DNA from: Chrysogorgia sp. JL179-B06
Taxonomy: Eukaryota; Cnidaria; Anthozoa; Scleralcyonacea; Chrysogorgiidae
Assembly: GCA_035772405.1 (NCBI GenBank)
Contig: JAYKKM010000376.1
Coordinates: 846,501 to 910,500 of the forward strand
Direction of reading: 5' to 3'
Length of the DNA: 64,000 nt
Shown here piece by piece: positions 54,597 through 64,000 of the stretch. The position numbers and the translations under genes were made by a program. The number at the start of each line of letters is the position of its first letter. Position 1 is the first letter of the stretch. Under the pieces are notes generated by a model, which searched no databases, was not told the DNA's origin, and saw only the letters and a program-made list of their open reading frames with translations.

Positions 54597-56490
54597 AACT
54601 ATTGTTGAATTATTGACTTTTCAATTATTGTTGAAACCATTATTGACTATTGTTGAACTGTTTGAGAATCTCGGTTGAGATTGCTGTTGTTACTGCTATA
54701 TAGTTGAAGATCTCTGTTGAGATTGCTATTGCAAATTTGAAACCGTTTGCACGAGAATCCCTGTTGAGATCGAGTGGCAGATTGCTATTGGAACTGAGTG
54801 GGAATCACTGTTGAGATTGATATTGAAACCTTTTTTGAATCACTGTTGAGAATCATTGTTGAGATTGAAATTGAAACTGTAGATCACTGTTGAGAATCAA
54901 TGTCGAGAGTCACTGTTGAGATTGAAACTGTTGAGAATCACTGTTGAGATTGCTATTGAAACTGCTTGAGAATCACTGTTGAGATTGCTATTGAAACTGT
55001 TGAGAATCACTGTTGAGATTGCTATTGAAACTGTTGAGAATCACTGTTGAGATTGCTATTGAAACTGTTGAGAATCACTGTTGAGATTGCTATTGAAACT
55101 GTTGAGAATCACTGTTGAGATTGCTATTGAAACTGCTTATGAATCACTGTTGAGATTGAAATTGAAACTGTTGAGAATCACTGTTGAGAATCACTATTGA
55201 TGTTGAAATTAAAACTGTTGAGAATCACTATTGAGAATCACTATTGAGATTGAAATTAAAACTGTTGAGAATCACTGTTGAGAATCACTGTTGAGATTGC
55301 TATTGAAACTGCTTATGAATCACTGTTGATATTGAAATTGAAACTGTTGAGAATCACTGTTGAGATTGCTATTGAAACTGTTGAGAATCACTATTCAGAT
55401 TGAAATTAAAACTGTTGAGAATCACTGTTGAGAATCACTGTTGAGATTGCTATTGAAACTGCTTATGAATCACTGTTGAGATTGCTATTAAAACTGTTGA
55501 GAATCACTGTTGAGATTGCTATTGAAACTGTTGAGAATCACTGTTGAGATTGCTATTGAAACTGTTGAGAATCACTGTTGAGATTGCTATTGAAACTGTT
55601 GAGAATCACTGTTGAGATTGCTATTGAAACTGCTTATGAATCACTGTTGAGATTGAAATTGAAACTGTTGAGAATCACTGTTGAGAATCACTATTGATGT
55701 TGAAATTAAAACTGTTGAGAATCACTATTGAGAATCACTATTGAGATTGAAATTAAAACTGTTGAGAATCACTGTTGAGAATCACTGTTGAGATTGCTAT
55801 TGAAACTGTTGAGAATCACTGTTGAGATTGCTATTGAAACTGTTGAGAATCACTGTTGAGATTGCTATTGAAACTGCTTGTGAATCACTGTTGAGATTGA
55901 AATTGAAACTGTTGAGAATCACTGTTGAGAATCACTATTGATGTTGAAATTAAAACTGTTGAGAATCACTATTGAGAATCACTATTGAGATTGAAATTAA
56001 AACTGTTGAGAATCACTGTTGAGAATCACTGTTGAGATTGCTATTGAAACTGCTTATGAATCACTGTTGATATTGAAATTGAAACTGTTGAGAATCACTG
56101 TTGAGATTGCTATTGAAACTGTTGAGAATCACTATTCAGATTGAAATTAAAACTGTTGAGAATCACTGTTGAGAATCACTGTTGAGATTGCTATTGAAAC
56201 TGCTTATGAATCACTGTTGAGATTGCTATTAAAACTGTTGAGAATCACTGTTGAGATTGCTATTGAAACTGTTGAGAATCACTGTTGAGATTGCTATTGA
56301 AACTGTTGAGAATCACTGTTGAGATTGCTATTGAAACTGTTGAGAATCACTGTTGAGATTGCTATTGAAACTGTTGAGAATCACTGTTGAGAATCACTGT
56401 TGCTATTGAATCTGTTGAGAATCACTGTTGCGATTTCTATTGAAATTGTTTGAGAATCTCTGTTGAGATTGCCATTGAAACTATTTCAGA
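54597..56490. repeat. Minisatellite filling RAF intron 6, with higher-order structure
   Basis: Units of about 33 bp of the form GTTGAGAATCACTGTTGAGA + TTGCTATTGAAACT are repeated for 1.9 kb, with variants (ATTGAAATTAAAACT; GCTTATGAATCAC). Variant units recur at fixed spacing: 55309 and 56049, 55463 and 56204 are 740-741 bp apart. The array therefore grew partly by duplication of a 740-bp block. The first 200 bp and last 100 bp are more diverged, as in arrays homogenised from the middle. Confidence 0.93.
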
Positions 56491-56576
56491 ATCAACCTAT
56501 ACAACGGTAGACATGCATGCATTGCGTGCCTATTTTTAACCTTACTTTACAGAGTGTTTCTTTAATTGTTTTTTAG

Positions 56577-56644
56577 ATCCGAAAGACCTTTTTTACTTTA
56601 GCGTTTTGTGACTCGTGTCGGAAACTTCTTTTCCAAGGATTTCG
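56577..56644 (+). CDS. RAF: RAF kinase, coding exon 7 (C1 domain, first half)
   Basis: 68 bp, starting phase 0 and ending phase 2. Residues 210-231: [20 protein letters not shown] then GF, the split codon continuing as Arg or similar. Human BRAF has [24 protein letters not shown]; only two of 22 residues differ. C220 and C223, with H207, keep the HX12CX2C zinc spacing of RAF C1 domains, which contact membrane and Ras. Acceptor TTTTTTAG, donor GTAAGA at 56645. An intron here is extra relative to human BRAF as I recall it. The next exon was not found before the window ends. Confidence 0.96.
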
Positions 56645-56739
56645 GTAAGATTTTGAGACTTAGTTTAGCAAAAATTGGAATGAAAACATATTTAAATTTT
56701 AATAGAGTTGGATAGTAAAGTTGTTTTTTTTGACAAAAT

Positions 56740-58130
56740 ACGGGATCATGGTTTGTGAAACATTAAAGACACCGAGCGCCGAAGGTGCGAGGTCTGTACG
56801 AAAAAACCGAAGGCAAATATTTTACCGTACAGACCAAGCAAACGATGTTGTTCTCTGTTTTTAACGTTGTGTTTGTCATCAGATGTTGCCGTTTACCTTA
56901 CCTCTGAGCTTGTTGATTTCGCTTCATGTTTACACGCGTTACTGGTCGTTAGGCATTCATTTTCTTCACTTATAGATAAACAGCTTTCAAGAAAAGCAAC
57001 ACTAATGTTCCAGGACGTGTTATTGTTCGAACTTTTTCAACGAACGTACTCAAATCCTCTTTTATTTTCGTCTAAATCAACTCAGAAATTTTCCCGCCAA
57101 AACTTACCGGTCGGGAGGACAATACGCTTTTTTCCGGACCTCTCACGAACCAATCAGCGTGCGCCATCTTTCATAGCCATATAATAATTAGACTTATTAA
57201 ATGAGAACGAGCAAGTGTTTACGGGCCAAGTGTTTTCGTTCTGTGAGAAAAAAAGGAAGACAAATACTTTTCCGTACAGACGGAGCTTAATAAGGAATTT
57301 ATGATATGACTCTTCTCTATTTTTAACGCTGTTTTCGTCTTCAGATGTTGCCGTTTACCTTACATCGTCACTAGTACATTTCACTTTATTTTTACACTAG
57401 TTTAAGCATTTATTCGCCGTGCTTTTAGATGAACGAGTAAGCAATACTGATGATCCAGCCATTTTATTGCTCAGTGTTTTCAATGAAGATACGTAGCTCT
57501 CTTTTATTTTCATTCAAATCAACTCATTCAATTTTCGCGCCAAAAATTATACCCCCCATCAGCGTGTTTTGCGTACAGATCTGATAGCTGCAGCCATATA
57601 ATTTACAGCTAACAACTTAAATGGTAGGACCAACCGGTAAGTTCCGAGTACGCCTTTTGGGTCATCCGTTTTAGTCGGCCAATATTTAATTAATAATTAA
57701 TAAAATAATTCTACTCCTCAACCAATCAGAGTGCAGTAATTTTGTCATGCATATAATAAATATATTTATTATATATCTCAGCTCGTTATCAGGTCCGTAT
57801 GCAAAATAACGCACGCTGATTGGTTACTGAGATGTCCGTGATCTACGATATGGACCTCCCCAGGCTATAGGCTGCGATGGCAATCGGTAAGTTTTGGCGG
57901 GAAAACTTCTGAGTTGATTTGAATGAAGATGCCTAGCTCTGTTTCGTTTTCATTGAAAATACCAAGCAATAAAATGTGCTGGAACATCATTATTGCTTTT
58001 CTTTAAAGTTTTCAATCATCTAAAAGCACGGCAAATAAATGCCTAACTGATGTAACATGAAACGAAACATTAGCGAAGTGGTAAGGTAAACACGAAAACA
58101 GCGTTATGCATGAGTCAATTCCAAACATGA
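56740..58130. repeat. Three copies of one element family: two direct, one inverted
   Basis: 56760-57185 and 57200-57615 are direct copies (GATGTTGCCGTTTACCTTAC; AATCAACTCA near the right end). 57790-58110 is an inverted copy (GTAAGTTTTGGCGGGAAAAC, GATGCCTAGCTC). The first begins with a hairpin (GGTCTGTACG facing CGTACAGACC), and its right end carries CCAATCAG, the same general plan as the hairpin-plus-TIR elements. No protein; the 105-codon frame 56867-57184 is absent from the other copies. Confidence 0.7.
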
Positions 58131-58389
58131 CCATCCCCCCCGATAAACCCCGGGGCATTTGCTTTTTACGGCATTCCCAGGGGTCGGGAATTTTCCTGCT
58201 AAGCATTGCACCGGGGCCGGACATTATACGAGCGCTCCAAAATCCCCCGGGTATTTGACCCAAGCTAAGACCGCAAAGGACTATGGGTGTAAATGTTTCC
58301 TCGTGAATATGGATGAGTTTGGATTACCATCACGATACACTTCGATTTACGGTACAAAATATTACAAACAAGTCCGATTTATTTTATTT

Positions 58390-58490
58390 CATCACACTTT
58401 TACTCTGATGAAGTGCTCCGCTCGAAACGTCAGTGTTGCGTTACCAAAAATTACGGCAGTTCATCACCTTTTCACTTTACTATCATTGCC
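58390..58490 (+). mobile_element. Penelope-like terminal module with hammerhead-like core
   Basis: TACT, CTGATGA, A, GTGC-TCC-GCTC, GAAA, CGTC, AGTG at 58401-58435, followed by the same GGCAGTTCATCACCTTTTCA flank as at 38.4 kb. Upstream, no clear TATA box. Confidence 0.55.
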
Positions 58491-58865
58491 TACGCAGCAC
58501 TTGATTAATGTGCTGCTACATGTCTTTGAATACAGCTGTAGTTGTATTAAGACTAGCTCACAATCAAGTTGCAAACAAGTTACTCGACCGACAGATTTCA
58601 GAAATTAAACAAAACACACGCTGAACACCTACTTCGAAGACATGTACATTGTCATTGGTCACTATTAAACAACCGTAACTACCGAAAAGCCTCGCTTTCA
58701 TAAAATTGCTGCCATATTTGCAATCGGTTTACTAGCTTCCTTTTATTTATTTTTTGTTTATTCTGTTAATGATTTGCACTGATGTTTGATTTTTATAGAC
58801 ATTTTTGATGTGTGCTCCCAGGGGTGGGGAATTTGTCACTTATTTACTGCCCGGGGGAGGGGAAA

Positions 58866-59056
58866 TAGACTGATTGCAAAACTCCCTGAAAGCGAGGCTT
58901 TTCGGTGGTTACCGTTGCTAGGGCCCGATTCACGTTTGTTCATTGGCCATTGTTATATGTCAGACAATTTTCACCCAATAAAATATCGTGAATTGGGCCC
59001 TAGCAACGGTAACCACCGAGAAGCCTCGCTTCCAGGGCGTTTTGCAATCGGTCTAT
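58866..59056. mobile_element. Foldback element with about 70-bp arms
   Basis: TAGACTGATTGCAAAACTCC (58866) and the mirror ending at 59056. Arms contain GGTTACCGTTGCTAGGGCCC. A fragment of the same sequence lies near 58680-58735. Confidence 0.8.
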
Positions 59057-59180
59057 GGCCCATCAGTTTTACCCCGTGCCCGGGAATTAGCACTATATTT
59101 CTTAAAATAATCAAATACCCGGGTCCTGTCCCGGGGGGGGGGGTGGTCAATATTGGAATTGACTCGTGCATTAACAACAG

Positions 59181-59639
59181 AGAAGAAAATTAGTTAACCA
59201 AAAGCCATATAATAAACACCTGATATTAACCTCGTTTGCTCGGTCTGTATACGTCGTTTATATCGCACAAACCTCGTTCCTTCGTCGCTTGGTCTGTATG
59301 GAAACCTCAGGCAAATACTTTAATAAAAACCCCAAACATGACAGAGGCACAAAACACAGAGGGACGAGTATACATATTTACCGACGTTTGCCGTTCCTGC
59401 CTTCTGACAACCGTAGTATCACCATGGATAATTAAAGACTGGATAGGAAACTAATGATCACATGGGAGGTTTCTAACCTTTTTTGTAATTGGTTAAGTCA
59501 CATTTTACTCTGGTTGAAATTGGTTGAAACCTAGTTGCAAATTGTGATGTCATTGATGACGAAGAGTATTGTTGATTTGATGATGTAGTAGACTGCAGAT
59601 ATTTCATCGTGAAGTAGCTTGGTTATGTACTTATGTTTA
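59181..59639 (+). other. RAF intron 7: unassigned
   Basis: GGTCTGTATACG-like words near 59240 and 59292 relate to the 56760 hairpin. No gene. Confidence 0.4.
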
Positions 59640-61195
59640 CAGGCAGTTCAACTGCCAGTGTACAAAAAAGGACGAAAATAATTGGTAGAAAATTATAAAC
59701 CTATTTCCCTGGAACGATGTGTACTAAATCATATCAGAAACTGTTTGATATACATTATCAATGATTTGTCAGCACGGCTTCGTTCCAGGCAAATCATGTA
59801 CAACTCAACTTATCCAGGCTCCAGACGAAATTGGAAACCATCTAGATAAAGGAAAGCAGTTCGATGTCGTATACGACATGTCCAAAGCATTTTATAAAGT
59901 AAGTCACAAGAAGATCCTTGACAAACTCTATCCACTTTGGATTCCATGGCAGCCTACTGCAACAGGACTTGAACAATGTTAATGGTTGGTCATTGTCTTT
60001 GAATCTTGCATTTAACCAGACAAAGTGCAAGACAATATCAAGGAAAAAGAATCGCGTCATGACACCATACTCCATGGACAACACCGAACTCGATTACTGC
60101 ACGCAGGAATGAGACCTTGGAGTATGGATCTCCTCAATCAGCAAAAGCCAACAGCATCCTGGGGTACGTGAGAAGAATTACAAAAAATGTCAACGCCATC
60201 ACCACCAGACGTACCATCTACCTGGCAATAGTCCGTCCTCCAACCTCGTACCCAGGGCAATTTTGCCTCCACTGCGGAAGGTCGACGAAAATTTCCCTAG
60301 GATCGGCTGGTCACATGACACCCAGAATTGCTGGGTGTTTAGATATGATAATTTATGTGGTCTTTGTTCCATTGCCTTTGTCTAATTTGTTGACCTGAAT
60401 AATTGAGAAATATTCAATGCTCTTCAGAGTTGTTCATATCAGCATTCGTCGGCATAAAAGCAGCTAACAAACTTGATAATCCACCATACATCCATGGTTA
60501 TCTCTTACAAAAAGTATTAAGAAGCATATATCCAATTTAGCGAAAGCTATCACTTCTAATTTGCTGTAAAATTTGAAGACAGCATTCAGATTTAGATGAA
60601 CAAATTATACTCGGCTGAATTAATTGAGTTTATGACAAGCCAATCGGATTATAGAATGAACCAGCCGATCCCAGGGCCATTTTCGCCGACCTTCCACCGT
60701 GGAGGCAAAATGCCCTGGGTTACGAGGTTGTCCGTCCTCATCTTGGATATGCGACGCAAGTTTGGGCCCCTCAGACAGTTGAGCTGATCAACAATATTAA
60801 CGGGTTCAACGACGCGCTACGAAATATATACTTCGTCTTCCCTTCCAAAGTGAAATTACCTACACGAATAGACTAATTGCGACAAACCTACTTCCTCTAT
60901 CCTACTGGCATGAATACCTAGACATGGTATTCTTCTTTAAAGCAACCAATGGACTTTGATGCATCTATTCTTCACAAAAAAACCCAACCTAGTATAGCTA
61001 CAAGATCTCAACATAAAACGGACAACAGTGCTTAAAAAGAGCGATCTTACAGAACATCTACATAGATGTTCTTGGTATTTTATTGGTAAGAGCTACAAGA
61101 ATATGGAACGCGCTGCCTGAAGAAATACCCCAAATCACTACTAGTTTGTCAACCTTCAAAGACAAACTTAAAGAATATTACTACTCTGCTCAGTC
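59640..61195 (+). pseudogene. CR1/Jockey-group LINE reverse transcriptase, deleted and interrupted
   Basis: In order: ENYKPISLERCVLNHI, QHGFVPGKSCTTQLIQ and DVVYDMSKAFYKVSHKKILD (RT fingers and first palm Asp). After a deletion at about 59945 that removes the YxDD box come LNNVNGWSLSLNLAFNQTKC, SILGYVRRITKN and TIYLAIVRP. The frame is then interrupted by the transposon 60241-60730 and resumes HLGYATQVWAPQTVELINNI. The C-terminal RATRIWNALPEEIPQ follows. At least one stop and one frameshift; no function. Confidence 0.85.
60241..60730. mobile_element. CAACCTCGTA-family element, copy 2, intact 75-bp TIRs, 9-bp target duplication
   Basis: Termini CAACCTCGTACCCAGGGC and GCCCTGGGTTACGAGGTTG; TIRs extend through CCTCCACTGCGGAAGGTC to GATCGGCTGGT. 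TCCGTCCTC flanks both ends (60232-60240, 60731-60739). Removing the element plus one duplication restores the LINE frame exactly, which fixes the ends to the base. Mutator-like by duplication length; no transposase. Confidence 0.93.
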
Positions 61196-61440
61196 TGCTG
61201 TTCTCTCTACCTGTTTATATTACTGATTTGCTAAATAAATATAAACCTACTCGTGCTTTGAGATCATCAGACCGTAATCTGCTACTTGAGGCAAAATCCA
61301 AAACGGTGCCTCATGGAGACAGAGCGTTCTCCGTTTCGGCACCAAAACTGTGGAATTCATTACCACAGGAAATTAGAAGCTTTGATATGTTGGGTAATTT
61401 TAAGTCAGCAGTTAAGACTTTTCTTTTTTAAAATTAATAA
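61196..61440 (+). pseudogene. LINE (L2/CR1-like) C-terminus
   Basis: LLNKYKPTRALRSSDRNLLL, then PHGDRAFSVSAPKLWNSLPQ and NFKSAVKTFLF with a stop at 61429-61431. This is the typical C-terminal end of L2/CR1-group reverse-transcriptase proteins. It is a different copy from the LINE directly upstream, which has its own C-terminus at 61080-61190. Confidence 0.8.
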
Positions 61441-61800
<360 letters not shown>

Positions 61801-62564
61801 CCAAAGACCCACGCACCTGGAAAACCATTTGTACTAAATGTAACTCTGTCCGTAGTCTGAATGTTACTCCTAGTTGTTGTTTTTAGATTCCTTCCAGAGC
61901 TGGATTTCCGCTCTCTACTTTTAACTTGTGATCTGCTCTCTTCGGTCGCTTTCCTTTGTCTCATGAGCTCTCGTCGACTAAATGCGTTCCGGCTGAGGGC
62001 TCATGTGACTGAGGGGAGCGATGGGGAGGGGTGGTCGCGGGGCGGAGGTGGCGAGTAGACATTCCATGCATAATATTGGACCGCTTTTTCGTATTTATTA
62101 ACGCCGTTGTAGTATTTTTTTGGTATTATTGTTGTAATGGAACCGCAGTAATTGGCGATTGCTGTTGCGGTTATACAAGCCTTGAAATGAATATAGGATC
62201 TTTTTAAATGTAAATTTCACTATACATAAACCACGTAATCAAGGCGAAGTAAAATAAAATAAAATAACTGTCTAGCTCTATTATTGCTATAATTTGAATA
62301 ATGCAGGTGTCGGTTAACTCATTAATTTCAACCAGGTTGTCACGAGCTCATGCCATCTAGTTTTCTATCCAGTCGTTTAAATTATCCATCAGTGGTACAC
62401 ACAAAAGGCTACCTGTATTTATCGAGTTTAATCATGGTCGTGTATACCAATGTTTTTCCGTTATAGATGTCAAATATGTGGTTACCGATTTCATCAAAGA
62501 TGCGCTGCCGATGTCCCGTCTCTTTGTCAAGCCGTCGAACAAGACAACCTATATCAGTTGTACG
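61801..62564 (+). other. RAF intron 7: unassigned
   Basis: No recognised repeat or gene. The region was read for a RAF C1 continuation (CxxCGxxxHxxC) without success. Confidence 0.4.
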
Positions 62565-62750
<186 letters not shown>

Positions 62751-62779
62751 TTTTTTACATATCATATAATTCATAATAC

Positions 62780-62957
62780 GGTAGCATTTGAAGCCTTGAG
62801 GTCCCTGCATACCAGCGCTCTGACCACTGGGCTATTTCATGGAGAAAAGAACGGCGTTCAAAATGTCTGACTGTCCTGACGTTGTGTCTCATGCAGTAAC
62901 TCAGTAGCTCTGGTACGTCATGCCAGAGACCTTGGGTTCGATTCCCGGTTGGGGCAA
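62780..62957. mobile_element. Two tRNA-like promoter fragments in opposite orientation
   Basis: Minus strand: A-box TAGCCCAGTGGTCAGAGCG (complement at 62812-62833) with a poor B-box near 62785. Plus strand: B-box GGGTTCGATTCC at 62935-62946 with a degenerate A-box near 62896. Neither folds into a full cloverleaf; these are SINE heads. Confidence 0.5.
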
Positions 62958-63059
62958 TCAGATAAATTTTCAAACATTCTGAATATATTTTATATTTTAT
63001 ATATTTAAAATTAAAACAAACCTAATAGCAAACCAATTCAACACAGCTATGCGGCTTAC

Positions 63060-63945
63060 CCCACTGACTTCTATATAACTGGACTGCAGACTCCCTTTAC
63101 CAATGACGCGCAAAAAGTGTCGTAAAAATGATGGCGTCAGCTGGAGTCCATTTTTTCATGATTGTGACAACTGGTCATTGAATTGTTGGCACAGGTTTGT
63201 CCAACGACCAATCAAATTTGTTTGATACGATCACTATGGCGTCACCTGGATCCTTTTTCTCATGTTTGTACACCCAAAGCAACACAGTATGGGCATTTTC
63301 CTTGTTCAAAAACGAAACTGGACAAAAAAAACTTGAAACAAACTCTAGCAGACGTTCTTTATGACCAGAAAACTTTCCACTAAATTTTAAAAGTCTTCAA
63401 CACTAGTAGTCAACACTTGTCAACACTCGGAGAACGTATGAAAATTGGCGACTACAATGATCTAAACATTCTGTTGTATATAACCTTTTAATCTATTTGG
63501 GACAAAAGCAGTATGACGAGATTTTTATCCTCGGGTGAGATAAGTGGGAACTTGTTGCTTTTGATATATGAAGGTTGTTTATCTAGAAACATTTTACAGA
63601 AAGGGAATGCTGGATAGATATTAGATACGTGTTTACTTTTAAAAAGTAAGCTGGCAGAAGAGTGTCGGAAGCATCACCCACTAAACACTATAAAACACGA
63701 ATTATATTATGTATTGATATAATGACAAATGTCATCTGGTAAAAAAGATTCCTTTGAAACCACCTAAAACCATAAAACGAGAAAAAACACTGTATATTTG
63801 AATTTAAGTAAAAACATATGGCCCCTAACAATTCGCCAACAGTACTGTTACAAATACAGGTCAGTGGTCGTCACCATGAGAAAATGGACTCCAGCTGACG
63901 CCATCGTTTTTACGACACTTGTGTCCAGTTATATTCAAAGATCAG
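63060..63945. mobile_element. Inverted-repeat element with arms GTGTCGTAAAAAYGATGGCG
   Basis: 63066-63175 pairs with 63865-63945: ATAACTGGAC outside, then GTGTCGTAAAAATGATGGCG and TCAGCTGGAGTCCATTTT. A partial third copy of the arm (ATGGCGTCACCTGGATCC) lies at 63236-63255. The interior has no gene. Confidence 0.75.
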
Positions 63946-64000
63946 TATAGGTTACCCGGCAAATAGAACACGTGACGCAACGCCACAGCTATAGTCAACA

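Larger units (their letters stand above)
58108..59180. mobile_element. Inverted-repeat element containing further insertions
   Basis: ATGAGTCAATTCCAAACATG near 58109 faces its counterpart near 59150-59170 (TATTGGAATTGACTCGTGC), each followed by CCCC-rich subterminal blocks and CCCGGG words. It encloses a Penelope-like module (58401-58435) and the foldback at 58866. Confidence 0.65.

Noticed and set aside
54597..56490. Regular repeats resembling a CRISPR array
   Set aside because: Units are contiguous variants without unique spacers, in a eukaryotic intron; it is a minisatellite.

Overview
This is eukaryotic, metazoan nuclear DNA: AT-rich and intron-rich, and most of its bases are transposable-element debris. 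The mix of elements suggests an invertebrate, and a cnidarian (anthozoan-like) genome is my best guess. It includes Penelope-like elements with a GIY-YIG nuclease, CR1/L2-type LINEs, restriction-endonuclease-type LINEs, and very many short inverted-repeat DNA transposons. The assignment is inference and no species is claimed. There are no bacterial-style operons, rRNA genes or CRISPR arrays.

The one host gene I can identify firmly is on the + strand and is split into small exons. It is a RAF-family serine/threonine kinase gene of the B-Raf type. Seven consecutive coding exons (22134-22193, 22406-22507, 37730-37978, 40287-40393, 50111-50162, 54427-54483, 56577-56644) join in frame into about 231 N-terminal residues. 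These cover the N-terminal B-Raf-specific region, a Ser/Thr-rich linker, the complete Ras-binding domain, and the start of the C1 (cysteine-rich) domain. The rest of C1 and the kinase domain must lie beyond the right edge. None of the exons stands out as a long ORF. They were found by reading short frames bounded by AG/GT splice sites. At least 42 kb of genomic DNA is spanned by 693 coding bases, and the introns hold nearly all the mobile elements in the right two thirds of the window.

Layout. 1-22000 lies upstream of RAF: a probable exon of an unidentified minus-strand gene at the left edge, a weak candidate exon near 1.3 kb, a 1.5-kb tandem duplication, two LINE 3' ends, and a dense series of inverted-repeat elements. 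22004-22133 is the short RAF promoter and leader, pressed against a hAT-like element. 22508-37729 is intron 2, with LINE wreckage and TTAA-flanked long inverted repeats. 37979-40286 is intron 3, with a palindromised Penelope terminus and a transposon-borne Myb-like ORF. 40394-50110 is intron 4, with two hairpin-plus-TIR elements, a Penelope element split by a LINE, and an integrase relic. 50163-54426 is intron 5, with two more hairpin-plus-TIR elements and a hAT element. 54484-56576 is intron 6, almost entirely a minisatellite. From 56645 to the right edge is intron 7, with inverted-repeat families and two LINEs, one interrupted by a transposon with a 9-bp target duplication.

The less familiar structures are these. 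Four elements share a stem-loop beginning AACAATTA, fused to a TIR-bounded body with an internal CCAAT box and an ATGGCG start. A recurrent Penelope-terminal motif resembles a hammerhead ribozyme core, and its two stems appear to covary. The CRE palindrome TGACGTCA is strikingly over-represented, mostly inside long-inverted-repeat elements.
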